Of a stretch of DNA of 64,000 nucleotides, positions 14,201 to 26,800 are shown one piece after another. A program made the position numbers and the translations under genes. The number at the start of each line of letters is the position of its first letter. Within the stretch, counting starts at the first letter, position 1. Source of the DNA: Prosopocoilus inquinatus (taxonomy: Eukaryota > Arthropoda > Insecta > Coleoptera > Lucanidae); contig JAYKNF010000042.1 of the NCBI GenBank assembly GCA_036172665.1, positions 1 through 64,000 of the forward strand, read 5' to 3'. The notes below the pieces were generated by a model that saw only the letters and a list, made by a program, of their open reading frames with translations, searched no databases and had not been told where the DNA came from.

Positions 14201-15303
14201 GACGCAGCAGAACCTGGAAATAGTTTCAAACGAAACAACACGTATTAGCGTTGTTCCTGTGATGTATCTAATCGATCCTTACTCATCTATCATGTTATTT
14301 GGCGTTTCGATGGACTCCAGTAGCTCTGATGTGAGATACAAAGTTTTTGGACGCAGCAGAACCTGGAAATAGTTTTAAACGAAACAACACGCATTAGCGT
14401 TGTTCCTGTGATGTATCTAATCGATCCTTACTTATCTATCATGTTATTTGACGTTTGGATGGACTCCAGTAACCCTGACGTGGGATACGAAGTTCTCGGA
14501 CGCAGCAGAAGCTGGAAATAGTTTTAAACGAAACAACACGCATTAGCGTTGTTCCTGTGATGTATCTAATCGATCCTTACTCATCTATCATGTTATTTGG
14601 CGTTTCGATGAACTCCAGTAGCTCTGATGTGAGATACGACGTTTTCTGAGGCAGCAGAAGCTGGAAATAGTTTTAAACGAAACAACACATATTAGCGTTG
14701 TTCCTGTGATGTATCTAATCGATCCTTACTCATCTATCATGTTATTTGACGTTTGGATGGACTCCAGTAACCCTGACGTGAGATACGAAGTTCTCGGACG
14801 CAGCAGAAGCTGGAAATAGTTTTAAACGAAACAACACGCATTAGCGTTGATCCTGTGATGTATCTAATCAATCCTTACTCATCTATCATGTTATTTGGCG
14901 TTTCGATGGACTCCAGTAGCTCTGATGTGAGATACGAAGTTCTCGGACGCAGCTGAAGCTGGAAATAGTTTTAAATGAAACAACACGTATTAGCGTTGTT
15001 CCTGTGATGTATCTAATCGATCCTTACTCATCTATCATGTTATTTGGCGTTTCGATGGACTCCAGTAACTTTGATGTGAGATACGAAGTTCTCGGACGCA
15101 GCTGAAGCTAGAAATAGTTTTAAACGAAACAACACGCATTAGCGTTGTTACTGTGATGTATCTAATCGATCCTTACTTATCTATCATGTTATTTGACGTT
15201 TGGATGGACTCCAGTAAGTCTGATGTGAGATACAAAGTTTATGGACGCAGTAGGAGCTGGAAATAGTTTTAAACGAAACAACACGCATTAGCGTTGTTCC
15301 TGT
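11232..15303 (+). repeat. 13/14-monomer tandem duplication
   Basis: From 11,232 to about 12,073 the sequence recurs at 13,169-14,010 with an offset of 1,937 bp (13 x 149). From about 12,023 to 13,217 it recurs at 14,109-15,303 with an offset of 2,086 bp (14 x 149). The second copy thus carries one extra monomer near 14.0-14.1 kb. Shared markers are tttatggacgcagcagg, ttctgaggcagcag, and the pair gttgatcctg with aatcaatcc (12761 and 14847). A few single-base differences separate the copies (12941/15027 and 13106/15192). Confidence 0.88.
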
Positions 15304-16014
15304 GTAGTATCTAATCGATCCTTACTTATCTATCATGTTATTTGACGTTTGGATGGACTCCAGTAACCCTGACGTGAGATACGAAGTTCTCGGACGCAGC
15401 AGAACCTGGAAATAGTTTTAAACGAAACAACACGCATTAGCGTTGTTCCTGTGATATATCTAATCGATCCTTAGTCATCTATCATGTTATTTGGCGTTTC
15501 GATGGACTCCAGTAACTTAGATGTGAGATACGAAGATCTCGGACGCAGCTGAAGCTAGAAATAGTTTTAAACGAAACAACACGCATTAGCGTTGTTCCTG
15601 TGTAGTATCTAATCGATTCTTACTTATCTATCATGTTATTTGACATTTCGATGGACTCCAGTAGCTCTGATGTGGTATACGACGTTTTCGGACGCAGCAG
15701 AATCTGGAAATAGTCTTAAACGAAACAACACATATTAGCGTTGTTCCTGTGATGTATCTAATCGATATTTACTCATCTATCATGTTATTTGACGTTTGGA
15801 CGGACTCCTGTAACCCTGATGTGAGATACAAAGTTATCGGACGCAGCTGAAGCTAGAAATAGTTTTAAACGAAACAACACGCATTAGCGTTGTTCCTGTG
15901 TAGTATCTAATCGATTCTTACTTATCTATCATGTTATTTGACATTTCGATGGACTCCAGTAGCTCTGATGTGGTATACGACGTTTTCGGACGCAGCAGCA
16001 GCTGGAAATAGTTT

Positions 16015-16935
16015 TAAACGAAACAACACATATTAGCGTTGTTCCTGTGATGTATCTAAACGATCCTTACTTATCTAACATGTTATTTGGCGTTTGGATG
16101 GACTCCAGTAAGTCTGATGTGAGATACAAAGTTTTTGGACGCAGCAGTAGCTGGAAATAGTTTTAAACGAAACAACACGCATTAGCGTTGTTCCTGTGAT
16201 GTATCTAATCGATCCTTACTTAGCTACTATGTTATTTGACGTTTCGATGGACTCCAGTAACTCTAATGTGAGATACGAAATTTTCGGACGCAGCAGAAGC
16301 TGGAAATAGTTTTAAACGAAACAACACGCATTAGCGTTGTTTCTGTGATGTATCTAATCGATCCTTATTCATCTATCATGTTATTTGGCGTTTCGATGGA
16401 CTCCAGTAACCCTGACGTGAGATACGAAGTTCTCGGACGCAGCAGAAACGGGAAATAGTTTTAAACGAAACAACACGCATTAGCGTTGTTCCTGTGATGT
16501 ATCTAATCGATCCTTACTTATCTATCATGTTATTTGACGTTTGGATGGACTCCAGTAACCCTGACGTGAGATACGAAGTTCTCGGACGCAGCAGAAGCTG
16601 GAAATAGTTTTAAACGAAACAACACGTATTAGCGTTGTTCCTGTGATGTGTCTAATCGATCCTTACTCATCTATCATGTTATTTGACGTTTGGATGGACT
16701 CCAGTAACTCTGATGTGAGATACAAAGTTTTTGGACGCAGCAGAAGCTGGAAATAGTTTTGAACGAAACAACACCTATTAGCGTTGTTCCTGTGATGTAT
16801 CTAATCGATCCTTACTCATCTATCATGTTATTTGGCGTTTCGATGGACTCCAGTAACTTTGATGTGAGATACGAAGTTCTCGGACGCAGCTGAAGCTAGA
16901 AATAGTTTTAAACGAAACAACACGCATTAGCGTTG
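16015..16935 (+). repeat. Partner copy of the 10.06-10.98 kb segment
   Basis: It matches 10,055-10,975 at an offset of 40 monomers. On the left it joins monomers of the acatatt type, on the right a gttactgtg monomer, while the 10-kb copy has other neighbours. The breakpoints therefore lie within monomers and are only approximate. Confidence 0.87.
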
Positions 16936-17790
16936 TTACTGTGATGTATCTAATCGATCCTTACTTATCTATCATGTTATTTGACGTTTGGATGGACTCC
17001 AGTAAGTCTGATGTGAGATACAAAGTTTTTGGACGCAGCAGGAGCTGGAAATAGTTTTAAACGAAACAACACGTATTAGCGTTGTTCCTGTGCTGTATCT
17101 AATCGATCCTTACTCATATATCATGTTATTTGGCGTATCGATGGACTCTAGTAGCTCTGATGTGAGATACGACGTTTTCGGACGCAGCAGAATCTGGAAA
17201 TAGTTTTAAACGAAACAACACGTATTAGCGTTGTTCCTGTGATGTATCTAATCGATCCTTACTCATCTATCATGTTATTTGACGTTTGGATGGACTCCAG
17301 TAACTCTGATGTGAGATACAAAGTTTTTGGACGCAGCAGAACCTGGAAATAGTTTCAAACGAAACAACACGCATTAGCGTTGTTCCTGTGATGTATCTAA
17401 TCGATCCTTACTCATCTATCATGTTATTTGGCGTTTCGATGGACTCCAGTAGCTCTGATGTGAGATACGACGTTTTCTGAGGCAGCAGAAGCTGGAAATA
17501 GTTTTAAACGAAACAACACATATTAGCGTTGTTCCTGTGATGTATCTAATCGATCCTTACTCATCTATCATGTTATTTGACGTTTGGATGGACTCCAGTA
17601 ACTCTGATGTGAGATACGAAATTTTCGGACGCAGCAGAAGCTGGAAATAGTTTTAAACGAAACAACACGCATTAGCGTTGTTCCTGTGATGTATCTAATC
17701 GATCCTTACTCATCTATCATGTTATTTGACGTTTGGATGGACTCCAGTAACTCTGATGTGAGATACAAAGTTTTTGGACGCAGCAGAACC

Positions 17791-17812
17791 TGGAAACAGT
17801 AAATAACATAGT
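17791..17812. other. Orientation switch + to - (head-on junction)
   Basis: The + monomer can be followed through tggaaa at 17791-17796, and agt at 17798-17800 still fits the + form if one t to c change is allowed. From 17801 (aaataacatagtagctaag) the sequence is the reverse complement form. No foreign DNA separates the two. The first bases of the inverted block match 21279 onward and 25457 onward, so the breakpoint falls inside a monomer type found elsewhere in the inverted block. Confidence 0.92.
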
Positions 17813-20800
17813 AGCTAAGTAAGGATCGATTAGATACATCACAGGAACAACGCTAATACGTGTTGTTTCATTTAAAACTATTTCCAGCTTCTACTGCGTC
17901 CGAGAACTTTGTATCTCTCATCAGAGTTACTGGAGTCCGTCCAAACGTCAAATAACATGATAGATGAGTAAGGATCGATTAGATACATCACAGGAACAAC
18001 GCTAATATGTGTTGTTTCGTTTCAAACTATTTCCAGCTGCTGCTGCGTCCGAAAATTTCGTATCTCACATTAGAGTTACTGGAGTCCATCGAAACGTCAA
18101 ATAACATAGTAGCTAAGTAAGGACCGATTAGATACATCACAGGAACAACGCTAATACGTGTTGTTTAGTTCAAAACTATTTCCAGCTTCTGCTGCGTCCA
18201 AAAACTTTGTATCTCACATCAGAGTTACTGGAGTCCATCCAAACGTCAAATAACATGATAGATGAGTAAGGATCGATTAGATACATCACAGGAACAACGC
18301 TAATACGTGTTGTTTCGTTTAAAACTATTTCCAGCTTCTGCTGCGTCCGAGAACTTCGTATCTCAAGTCAGGGTTACTGGAGCCCATCGAAACGCCAAAT
18401 AACATGATAGATGAGTAAGGATCGATTAGATACATCACAGGAACAACGCTAATGCGTGTTGTTTCGTTTAAAACTACTTCCAGCTTCTGCTGCGTCCGAA
18501 AACGTCGTATCTCACATCAGAGCTACTGGAGTCCATCGAAACGCCAAATAACATGATATATGAGTAAGGATCGATTAGATACAGCACAGGAACAACGCTA
18601 ATACGTGTTGTTTCGTTTAAAACTATTTCCAGCTTCTGCTGCGTCCAAAAACTTTGTATCTCACATCAAAGTTACTGGAGTCCATCGAAACGCCAAATAA
18701 CATGATAGATGAGTAAGGATCGATTAGATACATCACAGGAACAACGCTAATGCGTGTTGTTTCGTTTAAAACTATTTCCAGCTTCTGCTGCCTCAGAAAA
18801 CGTCGTATCTCACATCAGAGCTACTGGAGTCCATCGAAACGCCAAATAACATGATATATGAGTAAGGATCGATTAGATACATCACAGGAACAACGCTAAT
18901 ACGTGTTGTTTCGTTCAAAACTATTTCCAGCTTCTGCTGCGTCCAAAAATTTTGTATCTCACATCAGAGTTACTGGAGTCCATCCAAACGTCAAATAACA
19001 TGATAGATGAGTAAGGATCGATTAGATACATCACAGGAACAACGCTAATACGTGTTGTTTCGTTTAAAACTATTTCCAGCTTCTGCTGCGTCCGAGAACT
19101 TCGTATGTCACGTCAGGGTTACTGGAGTCCATCCAAACGTCAAATAACATGATAGATAAGTAAGGATCGATTAGATACATCACAGGAACAACGCTAATGC
19201 GTGTTGTTTCGTTTAAAACTATTTCCAGCTTCTGCTGCGTCCGAAAATTTCGTATCTCACATTAGAGTTACTGGAGTCGCTTCTGCTGCGTCCGAGAACT
19301 TCGTATGTCACGTCAGGGTTACTGGAGTCCATCCAAACGTCAAATAACATGATAGATAAGTAAGGATCGATTAGATATATCACAGGAACAACGCTAATGC
19401 GTGTTGTTTCGTTTAAAACTATTTCCAGCTTCTGCTGCGTCCGAAAATTTCGTATCTCACATTAGAGTTACTGGAGTCCATCGAAACGTCAAATAACATG
19501 ATAGATGAGTAAGGATCGATTAGATACATCACAGGAACAACGCTAATGCGTGTTGTTTCGTTTAAAACTATTTCCAGCTTCTGCTGCGTCCGAAAACGTC
19601 GTATCTCACATCAGAGCTACTGGAGTCCATCGAAACGCCAAATAACATGATATATCAGTAAGGATCGATTAGATACAGCACAGGAACAACGCTAATACCT
19701 GTTGTTTCGTTTAAAACTATTTCCAGTTCCTGCTGCATCCAAAAACTTTGTGTCTCTCATCAGAGTTACTGGAGTCCATCGAAACGCCAAATAACATGAT
19801 AGATGAGTAAGGATCGATTAGATACATCACAGGAACAACGCTAATACGTGTTGTTTCATTTAAAACTATTTCCAGCTTCTGCTGCGTCCGAAAATTTCGT
19901 TTCTCACATTAGAGTTACTGGAGTCCATCGAAACGCCAAATAACATGATAGATGAGTAAGGATCGATTAGATACATCACAGGAACAACGCTAATACGTGT
20001 TGTTTCATTTAAAACTATTTCCAGCTTTTACTGCGTCCAAGAACTTTGTATCTCTCATCAGAGTTACTGGAGTCCGTCCAAACGTCAAATAACATGATAG
20101 ATGAGTAAGGATCGATTAGATACATCACAGGAACAACGCTAATATGTGTTGCTTCGTTTCAAACTATTTCCAGCTGCTTCTGCGTCCGAAAATTTCGTAT
20201 CTCACATTAGAGATACTGGAGTCCATCGAAACGTCAAATAACATAGTAGCTAAGTAAGGATCGATTAGATACATCACAGGAACAACGTTAATACGTGTTG
20301 TTTAGTTCAAAACTATTTCCAGCTTCTGCTGCGTCCAAAAACTTTGTATCTCACATCAGAGTTACTGGAGTCCATCCAAACGTCAAATAACATGATAGAT
20401 GAGTAAGGATCGATTAGATACATCACAGGAACAACGCTAATACGTGTTGTTTCGTTTAAAACTATATCCAGCTTCTGCTGCGTCCGAGAACTTCGTATCT
20501 CACGTCAGGGTTACTGGAGTCCATCGAAACGCCAAATAACATGATAGATGAGTAAGGATCGATTAGATACATCACAGGAACAACGCTAATGCGTGTTGTT
20601 TCGTTTAAAACTATTTTCAGCTTATGCTGCGTCCGAAAATTTCGTATCTCACATTAGAGTTACTGGAGTCCATCGAAACGTCAAATAACATGATAGATGA
20701 GTAAGGATCTATTAGATACATCACAGGAACAACGCTAATGCGTGTTGTTTCGTTTAAAACTATTTCCAGCTTCTGCTGCGTCCGAGAACTTCGTATCTCA

Positions 20801-22710
20801 CGTCAGGGTTACTGGAGTCCATCCAAACGTCAAATAACATGATAGATAAGTAAGGATCGATTAGATACATCACAGGAACAACGCTAATGCGTGTTGTTTC
20901 GTTTAAAACTATTTCCAGCTCCTGCTGCGTCCAAAATCTTTGTATCTCACATCAGACTTACTGGAGTCCATCCAAACGTCAAATAACATGTTAGATAGGT
21001 AAGGATCGTTTAGATACATCACAGGAACAACGCTAATACGTGTTGTTTCATTTAAAACTATTTCCAGCTTCAGCTGCGTCCGAGAACTTCGTATCTCACA
21101 TCAAAGTTACTGGAGTCCATCGAAACGCCAAATAACATGATAGATGAGTAAGGATCGATTAGATATATCACAGGAACAACGCTAATGCGTGTTGTTTCGT
21201 TTAAAACTATTTCCAGCTTCTGCTGCGTCCGAAAATTTCGTATCTCACATTAGAGTTACTGGAGTCCATCGAAACGTCAAATAACATAGTAGCTAAGTAA
21301 GGATCGATTAGATACATCACAGGAACAACGCTAATACGTGTTGTTTCATTTAAAACTATTTCCAGCTTCTACTGCGTCCGAGAACTTTGTATCTCTCATC
21401 AGAGTTACTGGAGTCCGTCCAAACGTCAAATAACATGATAGATGAGTAAGGATCGATTAGATACATCACAGGAACAACGCTATGTGTTGTTTCGTTTCAA
21501 ACTATTTCCAGCTGCTGCTGCGTCCGAAAATTTCGTATCTCACATTAGAGTTACTGGAGTCCATCGAAACGTCAAATAACATAGTAGCTAAGTAAGGACC
21601 GATTAGATACATCACAGGAACAACGCTAATACGTGTTGTTTAGTTCAAAACTATTTCCAGCTTCTGCTGCGTCCAAAAACTTTGTATCTCACATCAGAGT
21701 TACTGGAGTCCATCCAAACGTCAATTAGCATGATAGATGAGTAAGGATCGATTAGATACATCACAGGAACAACGCTAATACGTGTTGTTTCGTTTAAAAC
21801 TATTTCCAGCTTCTGCTGCGTCCGAGAACTTCGTATCTCACGTCAGGGTTACTGGAGTCCATCGAAACGCCAAATAACATGATAGATGAGTAAGGATCGA
21901 TTAGATACATCACAGGAACAACGCTAATGTGTGTTGTTTCGTTTAAAACTACTTCCAGCTTCCGCTGCGTCCGAAAACGTATCTCACATCAGAGCTACTG
22001 GAGTCCATCGAAACGCCAAATAATATGATATATGAGTAAGGATCGATTAGATACAGCACAGGAACAACGCTAATACGTGTTGTTTCGTTTAAAACTATTT
22101 CCAGCTTCTGCTGCGTCCAAAAACTTTGTATCTCACATCAAAGTTACTGGAGTCCATCGAAACGCCAAATAACATGATAGATGAGTAAGGATCGATTAGA
22201 TACATCACAGGAACAACGCTAATGCGTGTTGTTTCGTTTAAAACTATTTCCAGCTTCTGCTGCCTCAGAAAACGTCGTATCTCACATCAGAGCTACTGGA
22301 GTCCATCGAAACGCCAAATAACATGATATATGAGTAAGGATCGATTAGATACATCACAGGAACAACGCTAATACGTGTTGTTTCGTTCAAAACTATTTCC
22401 AGCTTCTGCTGCGTCCAAAAATTTTGTATCTCACATCAGAGTTACTGGAGTCCATCCAAACGTCAAATAACATGATAGATGAGTAAGGATCGATTAGATA
22501 CATCACAGGAACAACGCTAATACGTGTTGTTTCGTTTAAAACTATTTCCAGCTTCTGCTGCGTCCGAGAACTTCGTATGTCACGTCAGGGTTACTGGAGT
22601 CCATCCAAACGTCAAATAACATGATAGATAAGTAAGGATCGATTAGATACATCACAGGAACAACGCTAATGCGTGTTGTTTCGTTTAAAACTATTTCCAG
22701 CTTCTGCTGC
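17801..22710 (-). repeat. Inverted-block duplication, offset about 3,478 bp
   Basis: Bases 17,801-19,238 recur at 21,279-22,710. The offset changes from 3,478 to 3,475 and then 3,472 across two 3-base losses in the second copy (gctatgtg near 21480 and aaaacgtatc near 21980). Shared markers are ggaccgatt, ttgtttagttc and tgcctcagaaaacg. The copies part at about 19,240. A third partial copy starts at 25,457. Confidence 0.85.
19271..19321 (-). repeat. 51-bp truncated monomer (off-register junction)
   Basis: At 19271 ctggagtc is followed directly by gcttctgctgcgtccg, skipping the next roughly 98 bases of the monomer, so the next ctggagtcc comes only 51 bases later at 19322. The flanking offsets agree: ttgtttagtt at 18161 and 20298 are 14 x 149 + 51 apart. 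The duplicate at about 22.7 kb lacks this event. It is a rare place where the 149-bp phase breaks. Confidence 0.9.
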
Positions 22711-23576
22711 GTCCAAAAATTTTGTATCTCACATCAGAGTTACTGGAGTCCATCCAAACGTCAAATAACATGATAGATGAGTAAGGATCGATTAGATACA
22801 TCACAGGAACAACGCTAATACGTGTTGTTTCGTTTAAAACTATTTCCAGCTTCTGCTCCGTCCGAGAACTTCGTATGTCACGTCAGGGTTACTGGAGTCC
22901 ATCCAAACGTCAAATAACATGATAGATGAGTAAGGATCGATTAGATACATCACAGGAACAACGCTAATACGTGTTGTTTCGTTCAAAACTATTTCCAGCT
23001 TCTGCTGCGTCCGAAATCTTTGTGTCTCTCATCAGAGTTACTGGAGTCCATCCAAACGTCAAATAACATGATAGATGAGTAAGGATCGATTAGATACATC
23101 ACAGGAACAACGCTAATACGTGTTGTTTCGTTTAAAACTATTTCCAGCTTCTGCTGCGTCCGAGAACTTCGTATGTCACGTCAGGGTTACTGGAGTCCAT
23201 CCAAACGTCAAATAACATGATAGATGAGTAAGGATCGATTAGATACATCACAGGAACAACGCTAATACGTGTTGTTTCGTTCAAAACTATTTCCAGCTTC
23301 TGCTGCGTCCGAAATCTTTGTGTCTCTCATCAGAGTTACTGGAGTCCATCCAAACGTCAAATAACATGATAGATGAGTAAGGATCGATTAGATACATCAC
23401 AGGAACAACGCTAATACGTGTTGTTTCGTTTAAAACTATTTCCAGCTTCTGCTGCGTCCGAAAACGTCGTATCTCACATCAGAGCTACTGGAGTCCATCG
23501 AAACGCCAAATAACATGATATATTTGTAAGGATCGATTAGATACAGCACAGGAACAACGCTAATACCTGTTGTTTC

Positions 23577-23610
23577 GTTTCAAACTATTTCCAGCTGCTG
23601 CTGTTATGCC
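23577..23610 (-). repeat. 34-bp off-register insertion with 7-bp filler
   Basis: After gctgctgctg the consensus would continue cgtccg, but the sequence reads ttatgcc (23603-23609) and then restarts at gtttaaaactatttctagc (23611). About 34 bases of monomer are thus repeated. The ttatgcc bases do not fit the monomer at this phase and are the only non-satellite bases I noticed in the window. The + 34 agrees with the net + 6 or + 9 seen in duplication offsets that span this point. Confidence 0.85.
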
Positions 23611-23818
23611 GTTTAAAACTATTTCTAGCTTCAGCTGCGTCCGAGAACTTCGTATCTCACATCTAAGTTACTGGAGTCCATCCAAACGTCAAATAACATG
23701 ATAGATGAGTAAGGATCGATTAGATACATCACAGGAACAACGCCAATGCGTGTTGTTTCGTTTAAAACTATTTCCAGATTCTGCTGCGTCCGAGAACTTC
23801 GTATCTCACGTCAGGGTT

Positions 23819-23842
23819 ACTGGAGTCCTAGATAAGTAAGGA
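23819..23842 (-). repeat. 22-bp deletion within a monomer
   Basis: ctggagtcc is followed immediately by tagataagtaagg, missing about 22 bases that normally include aaacgtcaaataacatga. It lies only 215 bp from the 34-bp insertion at 23,577, so this neighbourhood is the most rearranged in the inverted block. Confidence 0.87.
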
Positions 23843-26800
23843 TCGATTAGATACATCACAGGCACAACGCTAATGCGTGTTGTTTCGTTTAAAACTATTT
23901 TCAGCTTCTGCTGCGTCCGAAAATTTCGTATCTCACATTAGAGTTACTGGAGTCCATCGAAACGTCAAATAACATGATATATGAGTAAGGATCGATTAGA
24001 TACAGCACAGGAACAACGCTAATACGTGTTGTTTCGTTTAAAACTATTTCCAGTTTCTGCTGCGTCCAAAAACTTTGTATCTCACATCAGACTTACTGGA
24101 GTCCATCCAAACGTCAAATAACATGTTAGATAAGTAAGGATCGTTTAGATACATCACAGGAACAACGCTAATACGTGTTGTTTCGTTCAAAACTATTTCC
24201 AGCTTCTACTGCGTCCGAGAACTTTGTATCTCTCATCAGAGTTACTGGAGTCCGTCCAAACGTCAAATAACATGATAGCTGAGTAAGGATCGATTAGATA
24301 CATCACAGGAACAACGCTAATATGTGTTGTTTCGTTTCAAACTATTTCCAGCTGCTGCTGCGTCCGAAAATTTCGTATCTCACATTAGAGTTACTGGAGT
24401 CCATCGAAACGTCAAATAACATAGTAGCTAAGTAAGGATCGATTAGATACATCACAGGAACAACGCTAATATGTGTTGTTTCGTTTAAAACTATTTCCAG
24501 CTGCTGCTGCGTCCGAAAACGTCGTATATCACATCAGAGCTACTGGAGTCCATCGAAATGTCAAATAACATGATAGATAAGTAAGGATCGATTAGATACT
24601 ACACAGGAACAACGATAATGCGTGTTGTTTCGTTTAAAACTATTTCTAGCTTCAGCTGCGTCCGAGAACTTCGTATCTCACATCTAAGTTACTGGAGTAG
24701 ATCGAAACGCCAAATAACATGATAGATGAGTAAGGATCGATTAGATACATCACAGGAACAACGCTAATGCGTGTTGTTTCGTTTAAAACTATTTCCAGCT
24801 TCTGCTGCGTCCGAGAACTTCGTATCTCACGTCAGGGTTACTGGAGTCCATCCAAACGTCAAATAACATGATAGATGAGTAAGGATCGATTAGATACATC
24901 ACAGGAACAACGCCAATGCGTGTTGTTTCGTTTAAAACTATTTCCAGATTCTGCTGCGTCCGAGAACTTCGTATCTCACGTCAGGGTTACTGGAGTCCAT
25001 CCAAACGTCAAATAACATGATAGATAAGTAAGGATCGATTAGATACATCCCAGGAACAACGCTAATGCGTGTTGTTTCGTTTAAAACTATTTCCAGCTCC
25101 TGCTGCGTCCAAAATCTTTGTATCTCACATCAGACTTACTGGAGTCCATCCAAACGTCAAATATCATGTTAGATAAGTAAGGATCGTTTAGATACATCAC
25201 AGGAACAACGCTAATACGTGTTGTTTCATTTAAAACTATTTCCAGCTTCAGCTGCGTCCGAGAACTTCGTATCTCACATCAAAGTTACTGGAGTCCATCG
25301 AAACGCCAAATAACATGATAGATGAGTAAGGATCGATTAGATATATCACAGGAACAACGCAAATGCGTGTTGTTTCGTTTAAAACTATTTCCAGCTTCTG
25401 CTGCGTCCGAAAATTTCGTATCTCACATTAGAGTTACTGGAGTCCATCGAAACGTCAAATAACATAGTAGCTAAGTAAGGATCGATTAGATACATCACAG
25501 GAACAACGCTAATACGTGTTGTTTCATTTAAAACTATTTCCAGCTTCTACTGCGTCCGAGAACTTTGTATCTCTCATCAGAGTTACTGGAGTCCGTCCAA
25601 ACGTCAAATAACATGATAGATGAGTAAGGATCGATTAGATACATCACAGGAACAACGCTAATATGTGTTGTTTCGTTTCAAACTATTTCCAGCTGCTGCT
25701 GCGTCCGAAAATTTCGTATCTCACATTAGAGTTACTGGAGTCCATCGAAACGTCAAATAACATAGTAGCTAAGTAAGGACCGATTAGATACATCACAGGA
25801 ACAACGCTAATACGTGTTGTTTAGTTCAAAACTATTTCCAGCTTCTGCTGCGTCCAAAAACTTTGTATCTCACATCAGAGTTACTGGAGTCCATCCAAAC
25901 GTCAAATAACATGATAGATGAGTAAGGATCGATTAGATACATCACAGGAACAACGCTAATACGTGTTGTTTCGTTTAAAACTATTTCCAGCTTCTGCTGC
26001 GTCCGAGAACTTCGTATCTCACGTCAGGGTTACTGGAGTCCATCGAAACGCCAAATAACATGATAGATGAGTAAGGATCGATTAGATACATCACAGGAAC
26101 AACGCTAATGCGTGTTGTTTCGTTTAAAACTACTTCCAGCTTCTGCTGCGTCCGAAAACGTCGTATCTCACATCAGAGCTACTGGAGTCCATCGAAACGC
26201 CAAATAACATGATATATGAGTAAGGATCGATTAGATACAGCACAGGAACAACGCTAATACGTGTTGTTTCGTTTAAAACTATTTCCAGCTTCTGCTGCGT
26301 CCAAAAACTTTGTATCTCACATCAAAGTTACTGGAGTCCATCGAAACGCCAAATAACATGATAGATGAGTAAGGATCGATTAGATACAGCACAGGAACAA
26401 CGCTAAAACCTGTTGTTTCGTTTAAAACTATTTCCAGCTCCTGCTGCGTCCAAAAACTTTGTGTCTCTTATCAGAGTTACTGGAGTCCATCGAAACGCCA
26501 AATAACATGATAGATGAGTAAGGATCGATTAGATACATCACAGGAACAACGCTAATACGTGTTGTTTCATTTAAAACTATTTCCAGCTTCTGCTGCGTCC
26601 GAAAATTTCGTTTCTCACATTAGAGTTACTGGAGTCCATCGAAACGCCAAATAACATGATAGATGAGTAAGGATCGATTAGATACATCACAGGAACAACG
26701 CTAATACGTGTTGTTTCATTTAAAACTATTTCCAGCTTCTACTGCGTCCGAGAACTTTGTATCTCTCATCAGAGTTACTGGAGTCCGTCCAAACGTCAAA

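Larger units (their letters stand above)
1..17800 (+). repeat. Left + oriented satellite block
   Basis: About 119 monomers run head to tail in the orientation ggacgcagc to ctccagtaa. The block contains the 26-monomer duplication (from 50 and 3944), a region of dimer and trimer patterns at 9.2-10.2 kb, a 13/14-monomer duplication at 11.2-15.3 kb, and a dispersed copy pair 40 monomers apart (10.06 and 16.02 kb). Neighbouring monomers differ from each other more often than in the right block, and copies of longer units are more interrupted. This suggests older or more mixed amplification, a judgement made by eye. It ends abruptly in the first 20-30 bases of a monomer at the inversion junction. 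Confidence 0.95.
20770..26387 (-). repeat. Inverted-block 28-monomer duplication
   Basis: Bases 20,770-22,203 recur at about 24,950-26,387. The offset begins at 4,178 bp (28 x 149 + 6) and rises to 4,184. The extra bases are accounted for by the 34-bp insertion, the 22-bp deletion and the two 3-bp losses lying between. Shared markers are ccaaaatctttg (20931 and 25109), ggatcgtttag and gatatatcac. Confidence 0.84.

Noticed and set aside
23603..23609. Mobile element insertion at the ttatgcc bases
   Set aside because: Only 7 bases are foreign, with no terminal repeats or target duplication. Repair filler at an off-register join explains it better.
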